From the NCBI GenBank assembly GCA_021527695.1, contig JAKFAO010000003.1:806001-870000 (forward strand): DNA of 64,000 bases, written 5' to 3'. The notes beneath the pieces are model-generated. The model searched no databases. It was given only the letters and a program-made list of their open reading frames with translations, and was not told where the DNA came from. Source of the stretch: Naematelia aurantialba. Lineage: Eukaryota; Basidiomycota; Tremellomycetes; Tremellales; Naemateliaceae. Of the stretch, positions 35,124-47,222 are shown piece by piece. Made by a program: the position numbers and the translations under genes. Every line of letters begins with the position of its first letter. Within the stretch, counting starts at the first letter, position 1.

Positions 35124-37537
35124 TTACGCTTCGTCTGCAACAAGCTTAATGGCGTAGCCACTCACATTCAGATCATCATAATGACGAGGACCGACCAAAT
35201 GCATGAAAGCCTGCCTCTCGGAGCCCATTCGCTCCGCATCCACCGTATCGGTATGACGGTCGAAGTCGATCCAGCGCGGACGACCATCACCATTTCGTCT
35301 GCAGATGTGACGGAGTGCCAGGTTGTTGTGTAGGACTCCAGCGTCATGTAGCTGGCATAGAGCTGAGAACGCTTCGCGCCTATTTGCCAGTCCAATCATA
35401 CATTGTCAGCGGAGTTACGTTGACAGAGCTTAAGGATTGGGATGCAAGACTCACGCATCGACGCTGGACAAACTGCGCCATGAGGCGTATATAGAGTCGA
35501 AGGTAATACCAGCATTCTCCAATAACAAGGCACAAAGGGTACGCCGATCCGCCAAAATCGTGTCTCTCTGATTCGTAGCTTTGTACAGACCAATCAACTT
35601 GGCCGAGCATTCGCCTTCCACCGCGTGCTGCCGAAGCAACGCGTATGCTTGGGCGTCGTTCGCCAGGGCTTCCTCGTCAAAACTCAGCTTGATCACTATG
35701 TCTCCACCATCCATACTCCCGTAGAGCGTGTCGGAAATGGCACCAAATGAGGCGTATTGCTGAAGTTGTATTCGGCACGCAAAGTCTGCGGCGACGGGAG
35801 TGGCCGGCAAGGGGAGCCTGGGTATCCGTATTGGTTGAATTGGGCTGAGCGAGATTCAATGCCGGTGGGACTGGACTTCGGATAAGAGTAGCAGGAGCTG
35901 CTATCCGCCCTCGCAGCGGTCGTCGAGGAATGTCTACACTTGACGAAGGAGGGGTGAGCATTGCCAGCGTCATCGGTTCCGACCCTGTAGTAGGAACGGC
36001 ATGGGGCATAGGTAGGATGAAGAGATCGAATTTAAGCTCCGAAAGGTGTTGGACAAGGGCAGAGAGGGCAGGACGATCTTCGGTGGGTCGCCGGCGTAGT
36101 TGCTCATCCGTGGGTATTCTGGCAGAATGTGCTATATCGAGCACTACTTGGGAGGGAGGCTCAGAGCCGACAGCCGACGGCTGGATCGTATTGCCCGATG
36201 GGGGTTGGGTGGGAGCAGGAGGGAAGCATTCATGTCGACATTTTCCTCCTGGTGAGTAGTCAGCGTTCAGTGTTGCGAGTAACATCAGCTGCGGATCTGA
36301 GAGTCACCACTAGGGCACGTACAGGCGTGGAGGTCTCGGGTACATTGATGTCGAAGTTGACTCGGAGGTCTTCCTTGGTCGGCACTTTAATGAACACCTC
36401 TTGCGGTAGTGGTGGAAGGGCTAGAGCGACCCAAGCACAAGCTATGGTGAACTACCAAGTGGTGCAGTCAGCAAGGATCTGGCCTGATCTTCCACGTACT
36501 GTTCCATTGCTCCCGGCATCATGTGGTATAGGAGACGATACCAGTACGTCGGTGGCTGACTCAAAATACCAGATAGTGTGTGCGGAGTGACCATGGAGGA
36601 TCATCCATCGGGTATTGTTGGCGTAGAACTGTTCGAAGCCCTAGATATCATTGAGTCGTCAGTCAAATACTCTTCGCGATCGAGAAGTGTGCACGAACCT
36701 GTACCTGCAAGTAGATCTCGGATTGACGAACGAGGTCTCACTCGAGGCGAACTTATCGTCGTCGTCCAAAGATATAGTATAGCCAGTCATATTGCTATGT
36801 CGCACACCTGCCTTGGTGGACATGTTGACTTGTCTGTCTCATGAAGCTTCGGCTTGTCCTCTCCATCGGCCAAGACCTCATGGTTATATTGCAAACACAT
36901 GTCTCCAGAACCCGAACCAATATTCGGTGCCAAGCGTAGGTACGTCGAGCCGAGCTTATCACAGACATCGCCTCCTTGGGAAGCCGTGCCAGTCTGAAAG
37001 TCGGATCGAGTGTGCAGGAAGTCGTTGATGCGAGACCCATCATAGATGAAAGAGGCCGCGGTAACACTACTGAACTATCGTTGTAAGCTCGAAGTTGACG
37101 CTCATCGTTTTCCCTCAACGCTATAGCGGCTTGGTATTTACGCAGGAACTGTGGATCAGCCGGACCAGGGGCCAGGTGATACGACAGCCGGTCATCCAGA
37201 CGGTCGAGTACAGCATCATTGTCGAGACGGAAGTAAACGGATGGTAAGGAGGACGGAGGGCCTACAAGAGTTCGTCGGCGGGCGTATAGCTGTCGGAAAA
37301 GACGACGAGAGCTTGTCGTAGGTGCCCGAGTCGAGAAGCTCCTCTCGGCTGAAAGTGAATCTCCAGTCAGAGGTCCGGAGTAGCTAGGAGCGTGGGAGCG
37401 AAGGTGGCGTCAAAGATGTTGGGCGGGACATACGTGTACAGCAGACTCCGCGCGGAGAGCGTTGGGGTAGGATATTGAGAAAGGATTTGATCCTTCAGGA
37501 GCTGAGGAAGTCGATTCACATCAATGTAGTCAGACAT
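35124..37537 (-). CDS. FunK1-like protein-kinase-fold protein, active site altered
   Basis: Multi-exon gene, partly resolved. Exon 1 is 37537-37434 (MSDYIDVNRLPQL) and exon 2 starts at 37383. Later coding blocks read VRQSEIYLQVQ, GFEQFYANNTRWMILHGHS (about 36655-36500), FTIACAWVALALPPLPQEV (about 36450-36330), FACRIQLQQY/IVIKLSFDEEA (about 35790-35450) and FSALCQLHDAGVLHNNLALRHI with RWIDFDRH (about 35375-35124). The order (variable N-region, a segment asking for local help like THGVLTT in relatives, Lys of IVIKL, then the catalytic loop) matches fungal FunK1-type kinases. The HxD catalytic Asp is Asn here (HNN), so activity is doubtful. The frames at about 37050 and 35850 could not be joined cleanly. 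The end is either the stop at 35124 or a short extra exon. Confidence 0.6.
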
Positions 37538-37717
37538 GGGATGATAGATGGTGCATTCAGCACAGGCGACCAACTTATAAGCTACGTTCCCCCATTAATT
37601 GGTCGCCCCCCTTGAATTACACAAGGACGGAGATATTGAAGATGTTGAATAGCGACGGCTGGGAGGAGCCTCGACGGTCACGCTAGGTCGAATCCTGGCA
37701 AGCACGCTGTTTCGTCA

Positions 37718-39407
37718 ATGCCTCTACTCCTACCGAATCCGCTGATCCATATCATCTCCATCATCCGCCCTTCCCTTCTGCGGCCGCACTTGCGAGTGCC
37801 ATGTGAGTTCACCGTACTCTGCTCTTTCCTCAGTCTACAGCAGATCTCCACGTCGTTCAGTTATTCACTCCTCTGAGCGGCCAGCATGCTTTTCACCACT
37901 GGATGACTGGATGTTGTGTTTACGAATGCAGCAATAGCGAGTGTGGATTTTGCGGCGCTGCGAAAAGTCGGCTTCAACACGGTGGTTGTCGACAAGGATA
38001 ATTGCCTGGTGAACTCTTTCCTTCTTGCTGGTTTAAGCTACGGAACTAAGCTCATATATACATCCAGACTGCCCCACATCACGACGAGCTGTATGAGCCA
38101 ATACGAGTCAGTCCAGCTGGCACACCCCCGCGCCCACCCTCTGTCGTTATGCCAGCCAACATGCGCTTCTATTGACAGGACCGGTGTATAGGGAGCATGG
38201 GCGCGGCTCCTTTCAGCCTTTGAACCCGGCAGAGTGCTCGTTGTATCTAACTCGGCCGGTAGTCAGAAGGATCCTGGAGGAATCTCAGTGCGTGTTGTTC
38301 TCCATCCCAGCTTCCAATCCTAGGCGTCCTGTGTTGGATCGGTAGGTTACCGAACTCCATCGCCTCGGCGTTTCAACCCCGGACGTCAAGACTTCTGTCT
38401 TCTGCCTTGCAAACTGCTAATCCTTTCACATGCCACTAACGCTATGCTTTGAATAGGCCGAGCATCTCTCGTTGCACCTTCACGCGCCCGTCCTTCTACA
38501 CCGTGCGCCCAAACCTGCCTGTGCTCAAGACATCATCGCCTATTTCCAGTCTCGATTGCTCCCGCCGACCACTCTCCGAGCGCAGATCCGACATGGAGCT
38601 GCAACTGCGCGGGAGGCAGTCCAGGGTGACGAGGAAGAGGTCGTGAGACGGTGGAGGGTGGATGTCGAAAGCGGGCCATTGCTGGGCATCTATGCCCGAG
38701 AGTCGCCTACGGAAGGGAGGAGGAGCATACCTGAATCGGCAGGGAGGCAGGATACGGGTCAAGGTCTTGAACGGCGAATGAATGTGCGGCAGGCTCTAGA
38801 AACGCACCCCCGTGAAGAGGCTGAACAAACGGACGATCCTATTGTGCCAATAACTCGGAGCGGCCAGGAACGTGAGGAACAGACAAAAAGTGGATTGAGG
38901 ATGATCGTCATCGGTGATCGTCTGTTCACCGATACCATCCTAGCGCATCGACTATCGCTCTACCTCCCCCCTCCAGCAAATGCGAAGGACGTAACAGTCC
39001 TTTCGATACAAACGATACACCTTCCGGATCCGTCGGATTCCCGGCTGCTGCGGTGGGTCGAGGACCGGCTCTCGCATGGTAAGCTGGCTGCCGGACCCGT
39101 GGACTGGGGGCGATATGTCTTCAGCTCCCCAGCCGACGCTCGGGGGAACAAGTCGGGCGACTCACAGTCCGCACAAAACATGTCAAGGTGGTGGGACGTG
39201 AGAGGGAGGATGGAAAGGATTCCCAGGCTCCACTGGCGAGACCGGACGACATGGCGGCCCGCCCCTTTGGTACTGGCTGTGGCGCGGGAGATGGGGGCTG
39301 TCTTGCAGAGTGCCGCAAGAGCAGTTGGCAGCGCGACACGCTGGGCGTGGACTCGAATCCAGTCTAGACCGCGGCTAGATGGTGAGGACACGAAGAAGTT
39401 GGTTTGA
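37718..39407 (+). CDS. GEP4: Mitochondrial phosphatidylglycerophosphatase Gep4, enlarged
   Basis: Five exons: 37718-37802, 37932-38008, 38068-38106, 38192-38287, 38457-39407; 415 aa. HAD-family motif I is VVVDKDNCL, split from TAPHHDELYEPI by an intron. Motif II is VLVVSNSAGSQKDPGG; then HAPVLLHRAPKPACA, and motif IV IVIGDRLFTDTILAHRL. Known role: it dephosphorylates phosphatidylglycerophosphate at the mitochondrial inner membrane on the way to cardiolipin. Yeast Gep4 is under 200 aa. Here a charged insert of about 110 residues separates the PK motif from GDRLFTD, and a long C-terminal extension follows. No presequence is obvious beyond the hydrophobic N-terminus (LLLPNPLIHIISII). Confidence 0.88.
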
Positions 39408-39924
39408 AAAGGAAAGGCTACTCTCAATGCCGCCTACCACAACACTGAGAACATTGATGGCACGTCGGTAGCGCTGGTCAGGTTGCATGGAATATATCAA
39501 AACTGCACGCTTAGGTCGATCTCGTCGATCCGTCTGGACGCTCGGTCTTCCCCCTTCCTGCCCATCTTGTTCGTCCCCGACTTTCTTCAACTCCCCCGTC
39601 TACAATGCTTTAACACGAACCTACACTAGATCCCATCTCCGTCCATATCCTCGAACTGCCCCGCCTCCTCCCAACCAGGAGGTTTGGAAATGCCTGCCCA
39701 GTCCACGAGGCCTATGAATCGCTCGATTGGATCGATCTGTTCGACGTAGTTTCGCGTGTAGGGGCAATGGTGCCGCGGTCACATGAAGGGGTAACAAGGG
39801 GTAAGGAGAGGACGAAAGGGTCAATAAGAGCGACCAGGGCCAGGGGAAGGAGAAGACACGAGAAGCCGAGAAGGGATGAGTAGGGGGGATATGGGAGCGA
39901 TCTCGGATCAGCCCCATTCGCAAG
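39408..39924. other. Intergenic, convergent
   Basis: About 520 bp between GEP4 and pICln stops. No supported gene. Pyrimidine-rich segments only. Confidence 0.45.
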
Positions 39925-40944
39925 CTAATATGGCCGGAACCTTGCCCCGGGACCACCACCGCTATGAAAATCGCTCCTCACCCTTCCTCCTTCCCCCTGC
40001 CCATCTTGCTCCCCGCCTTCTACCGTCTCTCCTCCATTGGCATCATCGTCATCCTCTTGCACGTCTTCATCCTCCCAGTCGGTGCTGGTGTCCGGCCCAT
40101 CCGCCTGGTCCCCGAAGCCAACAAAAGATGAGGGCTCCCCATTGGGCAGAAGCGACGCGTGCAGCGCTGAGCATGCTGAGAGAGCTGCAAACAGCGGTCG
40201 TACTGTTTCACGGGTCAGCTATTATCTAAGATGCTTGCTGAACTGGGATGCAGAGACAACACAACAGAGGTGTGGAGGAGATAGACAGGCGAAGAGCGAG
40301 TGAAAAAGAATGGCGAAGAGACGAGTAGAGAGCAGAGATACACACGCTTGGCTTCCGGGAGAAGTACGCGCAGCTCGCGCATAGGAGTGAAGTCGTCTTC
40401 GGTATCATCCTCCGAGTCATCCAGGGACTCTACGTGCCCCTCGCCGTTCACACCGTCGCCGCCATACCCGATCCCGTTGCCATTCTCTGGTGCAATTGGC
40501 ACAGATGGCGGTGCGTCGGACTCGTCTATCTGGCAATAAAGGTGTGCTGGTACTGCTGGTGTCGCTGGTGTCATAGCGTGCAGTGTGAGCGCGGGGAAGG
40601 GGAGAGTGAAGCCAGAACCGGTTTCCTCGCCAGAGGGCTGGGGCAGTTCGTTCGGGTTCAGTAACGGCGACACTGGCAAAAACGAGACGGCTCTGCGGCG
40701 ATCGTCAGCGACAGCGACTCTGAGAGCAGAGGGAAACGTTCTCCTCAGTGACCCACAGGGTACCCTTCACTGGCGCATCCCAGCCGTTCCAGCCCGTCGA
40801 CGGGTTCAGGATTACCTGGACATCCTCGTCAGACCAATGTAGCAAGGGCGGGATCGCAGCAAATGAGGTTGGAGTGGACGACATCAGCTCGTCATGCTGC
40901 GCACGAGTCAGGTGCTGAGGCGGTGCTGAGAGATGTTGCAACAT
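39925..40944 (-). CDS. pICln-like snRNP assembly/methylosome subunit
   Basis: Exons, high to low: 40944-40738, 40692-40346, 40202-39925. PH-like fold typical of pICln (CLNS1A): GTLWVTEEN, then GFTLPFPALTLHAM, HLYCQID, then an acidic loop and MRELRVLLPEAK, then LRPLFAALSACSALH, with a Gly/Asp-rich acidic tail. Known role: it binds Sm proteins and the arginine methyltransferase PRMT5, acting as a chaperone in snRNP assembly. The second junction is phase-consistent. The first is not: exon 1 ends in phase 0 at a GTTTCC donor while the conserved frame AVSFLPVSP needs two extra bases. Either an unusual splice site is used or the sequence has an indel there. Confidence 0.78.
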
Positions 40945-41698
40945 GGTCCGCTGTGCTGTCGTTGTTTCTTAACCAACGATGAAATGTCGAGCAGAAGAAA
41001 ATACAAACGTTCGGTGCCTGACGCATTTGTGGGGTGATGAAGTGGGTGGCGAAATCCGTGCAAGTGTCTTGTATGTCCTTGATGCTGCTTGGTGATTTCA
41101 TCTCGATGGTTGGAAAGGCTACTACAGAGACGGGCTCGGGGCAGCTCTTGGCACCCTAGGATCACTCCGCGTAACCCACCTGTGAGAGAATCCATGGATG
41201 CGCTTCGCCTGAGTGGCACTCGCTAGAGAGCAAAGGAAGCGGACAACCAGAGCCCCCGTTCAAACCCCCGGAACAAACAAGTAACGAAACTGGGGAACCG
41301 GGGAGGAGAAATTCAATCGATTGGTATCAACCTATCCTCTGGGGAGAAAAGAGGCGACAAGGCAACGCTATCACCGACCTCCTCGGGCGACCTGAGCGGT
41401 CAAGAGGCTCATCCTTCTTCCTTTCGCTGGGGCATCATCTGTCTGTCGTGACGGTGACTGTGGGTACTAGAAACCTCAGGACGAGACGGGGACTAAGGGG
41501 ACTCGATGAGTATACTAGAGCAAGAGAAGAGTGACAACAGATACATTTCTCAAGAGGACGTGAATAGAGAGTACAAGAGTATTTATATTGGATGGCCGTG
41601 TTCGAGTCCCGAGTCCAGGGACTCGGAGTAAGCTGATCGGTGTCCGTTATGACACTCTCCTCGTGGCTGTGGCTGGAAACTACATCGAGGCCGCGGCC
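40945..41698. other. Divergent promoter region, about 0.75 kb
   Basis: Upstream of pICln (-) and of the small membrane protein (+). Overlapping short frames on both strands lack splice-consistent extension. No repeat or RNA gene was seen. Confidence 0.4.
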
Positions 41699-42032
41699 AT
41701 GTCGCACGCAGACGAGGCTGACAAGAAGAACCCGAGTCAAATCGACCGCATCCACAGACGAACTTCCAGTGAAGATGAGGAAAACGCCGGTAAACGAGTG
41801 TCATGGAATGACAACCCTTCGCCGTCTTGGTACAGGCGAGTACTGTATATAACCAGATTCAACCCGAGTCGGCGGGTTGAATTATTGCGCCTTTTGAGCC
41901 AAGCCATTGTAGTGTACTGGGTAGCACAGCCGTGACAACGAGGGCATTTCAAAGGCCGTGGCTGTGGCTACGGCCGCGATCCTGAGTTTAGGTATATCAT
42001 ACAGAGCGGAGGCTTCTCCTCATTGGGTGTAG
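41699..42032 (+). CDS. Small single-pass membrane protein
   Basis: Exons 41699-41908 and 41955-42032 joined in phase 0 over a 46-nt intron; 95 aa. The N-terminal half is hydrophilic and phospho-site rich (SQIDRIHRRTSSEDEENA). A basic-aromatic patch WNDNPSPSWYRRVLY follows. After RRVELLRLLSQAI the second exon supplies a helix (AVAVATAAILSLGISY) and a short tail. The helix forms across the splice, which supports the model. An in-frame extension upstream to 41588 exists but lacks character. I do not recognise the family; a tail-anchored or inner-membrane protein would fit. Confidence 0.55.
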
Positions 42033-42524
42033 GCTGTGTGATGGTAGAATCGGTCTGTGCTCACAGAAGCATCTGCGCAGCCCTCTAAGCCGCGTGCGAG
42101 TGTCCAGTCGCACACCTTTTCGTACGAGGCCGCTGTGTGTCTACCTTGTCAAGGGCGATATGTTCGGTCCGTGAACACCTAGAGTAATCAGGGTATCCCC
42201 CTTGTACTGTACATCACCCTGACACATTCACCAGTAGGCAGCCTAGTGACTATCGTTTGTATCAGGGATGCCCACAGTACCTCATACATAACTACAAGTG
42301 TAACGGTAACTTGTGCCTACAGGCGACAGGTACATCTCTTGTCATCTACACGCGTCCCCTCCCCCCACATCCATGGGGCATTTTTTCAACAGTCTTCTTA
42401 TCCCTCATGTGCGCAATACCAGAGCGAATGCAAAACGAAACTCCTATCCTCAGGTAGCCTGACCTGAGACTCTGGCAGCTCCGGTTCCCATGATCTTCCC
42501 CGTCTCCCAGACTGATCGATACAC
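42033..42524. other. Intergenic, convergent
   Basis: About 490 bp. Short plus-strand frames only; nothing supported. Confidence 0.4.
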
Positions 42525-44055
42525 CTAGTCTGTGCATAATTCGCCTTGCAGCCCGCTCTGTGTCGAGCTCAACAGCGTTGGAGGTGTCAAACCCGACACA
42601 GACAGCCCCGACATGGCGTCCTCTACCTGCGCCTGAACCAGCTCGCCAACCTGCTCGATTTGACGTTTCAGAAGTTTATTTTCCCTTGAAACGCGGGTCA
42701 TCATTGCCGGACACCGTTTATCCTAGAGACAGACAGGTACGTAGTCAGCAAAAGTGCGGTACTGAACTGCGCACGGAATATTGGAATGCGAGACGGTAGG
42801 AAATCAGTGGCTGGGGAGGCTGGCGTCTCAGACAGGCAGCGTCAAGGATGGCGACAACTTGAGATGGGAAGGAAGAGCGGGTAGTAAAGGGGGAAGGTCA
42901 TGATGAGAGATTGCTCCGCAGAGGAGAACCGCGATCGGCTTAGTTCGTGAAAGACACTTACGAGCGTCTCGGCCTTCACGAGCCTGTCCTTGACGAGGCT
43001 CATAAATTCGTCCTGGAACAAAGCCCACTGGCACTCAAGCAGTCTAATCGTCTCCGCCCGCTCCTGGCTGAGCACCCCTGAACCCACAGTCACGCGTATG
43101 TCGCGGAAGCTCTCCCGGACTCCCAATGTCTCACGGAGGACCTCCTGCAATGCGTCTTCGGCGTCGTATCGCTGAAACAAAGAGTGCGCGCGCAGATTCC
43201 GAAGAGGAACATCACTTAACAGTCCAACATAGGCGGACAACTCGGACTGCATCACCTGTAGAGGCGTGCCGGGCGCGATAGGCGCTACACTGTCATCAGG
43301 CACTTCACCCAGATAGGCATGTACTTTTTGCCAATCTCCTTGTCGAGCTTCAGAGAGCGAGGCTTCCAAACTGAGCAGCCAGAGTCTGGTCCGCATTCGC
43401 CAGTCGTACGTCGACAAGGTCTCTACAAATGCATCAGCGACTTATTCAGGTCATCTTTTCACGTAACTTTTCCAGCCGCGGTCCCTCTCTTTCCAATGGC
43501 CCAGAAGCAGGAGAGGAATAGAAGGGGGAAGAAGGAAGGGGAAAGGAAAAAAAGCTCACCAAAGTCGACAGTGGTCAGGTCCCATGTGAGGTCACTAACA
43601 TCGGTCTTGAGGCGCTCGACCACCGCCTCCCGTTTTATAGGATACCGCCCAGCTTCTCCACCTCCATTGGAGGGGCGCTTCTTCTCACCGCCATCACTTC
43701 GTGTTCTTCTCAGCCCAAAAGCACCCCGGGAGGTCTCGATTACAGCCTGTTTTGGAGTCATGGGCTGTGGCGTCGAAACGGGGGTAGGCAGTTGGGCAGG
43801 AGGAAACCCGGCTGTCTCGCGCTTCGGGCTGCCTTGGGTAAGGTCACAATCCGACTCGGGTGTAGACCAACGCGTGTGTCGCAAAGAGAGGCTCATTTTC
43901 CCGTTGAAGATCTCTGCAAGCAAGTGTCCAGGCTCGAGCTGTGGTGTGGATGAGCAGACGCAGAGCAGCTTGTTCAACTTGGGGGCTGAATTCAAACGCG
44001 CAACACCCTGTCTCGCCACTATTATATCGACAAAGAAGTAAAACTTGATCTCCAT
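42525..44055 (-). CDS. Hypothetical coiled-coil protein
   Basis: Three exons, high to low: 44055-43560, 43422-42962, 42722-42525; 384 aa, all phases consistent (…DF-E-TLSTYDW… and AETL-DKRC). It starts MEIKFYFFVDIIVARQGVARL and includes LEPGHLLAEIFNGKMSL, then a basic Ser/Pro linker. Exon 2 is helical (WRMRTRLWLLSLEASLSEA, LLECQWALFQDEFMSLVK). Exon 3 has a short coiled coil (VSRENKLLKRQIEQVGELV) and a Ser/Thr tail. No enzyme motif is present. Role unknown. It is divergent from UGP1 with about 520 bp between. Confidence 0.65.
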
Positions 44056-44325
44056 ACTCTACGGCTGATGCACAAAAGGCCTATGATGGCGCGGTGAGAC
44101 GGTGATGGGTGGACAAAGCGGCACGGGGACAAGGACTCCCCTTGTGACAAGCTACCTCCCCATGATTCAATTCAGGTGCAATGACCCCCGGTCGTTTTGT
44201 GCCACCATCCCCAGTCCACATCATGAGACGGAGACGTGCAAAGCCCATCTGAACATATTGACTCTACGAGTGCAGACACGACGAGGTAGTTTTTGACAAA
44301 AAGGAGCAACTGGGACACATTCTCG

Positions 44326-44385
44326 AAGCACGTGGGAGCCACGTGCTTACTCAGAATACCACACCCAAGACAAAGCTCCCACGTG
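44326..44385. promoter_or_regulatory. Inverted repeat of two CACGTG boxes plus a third, upstream of UGP1
   Basis: A perfect inverted repeat with 10-bp arms and a 3-bp centre (44326-44348, AAGCACGTGG / CCACGTGCTT) holds two CACGTG boxes (44329, 44340). A third CACGTG lies at 44380. CACGTG is the known site of bHLH factors such as Cbf1. The group sits about 200-250 bp before the UGP1 ATG, followed by a long C/T tract typical of fungal leaders. It could also serve the divergent coiled-coil gene. Confidence 0.6.
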
Positions 44386-44577
44386 GCTTACCTGGACCCT
44401 GAGGGGGGGGGGAACCAGGCGGGTCAGGGCCTTTGGCAATTTGCTCCCGTTCCACTCCACCTTCTCCGCACTCTTCCTCCTCCCTTCCCCTCTCTTCCTC
44501 CCTTTCCTTCCCCCCTCCCACATCTGTCCCGTCCTTCATCTCTTGCTGTCTTTGATTTTCTTCCAACTTACACCACG

Positions 44578-46778
<2,201 letters not shown>

Positions 46779-47222
46779 ACGACGTGTCGCGGAAGCCCGG
46801 TGCCTGGACGGACGAGGCCTGAGGGCGGTAAACAGATTTCTGCACCATGCACTTGTGTCCCATTTTGATCAGCGTCTCTTGATAAATTACATGTACCCTG
46901 CTCGTGTTCACATGGCGCAGACGACTTCTGCGAGGCTGTTAAACGCATCCCGCTGGCATGTTCGCGCTGGCATGACCTATGCTATCTTGACAAAGCCATA
47001 TCGAGCCAAGCATATGCATTTGACCCCAGAGCCCAAATGCCGTGTTACAGTGCGTCCGACTCGGATGTCCTACGCCTGCATGCAAGCCTCACCACTGCCG
47101 CGCTAGGCCGATCGCCGGATCTCCCAACCTCGAGACCCAGAACGTCCGTTTCTTCTACACCGTATCCGTTTCAGCACAGGAATCACGGCACTACAGGTTC
47201 CACAAACCACAAAATGGCGGGG
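46779..47222. other. Intergenic, convergent
   Basis: About 440 bp between UGP1 and SET9 stops; nothing supported. If SET9 uses the GTGAGT just before its stop, its last exon would fall here. Confidence 0.45.

Noticed and set aside
37932..38008. Cys in place of Thr in Gep4 motif I (DKDNC)
   Set aside because: I recall DKDNC in fungal Gep4 itself, so it is probably normal for the family and not a lost residue.
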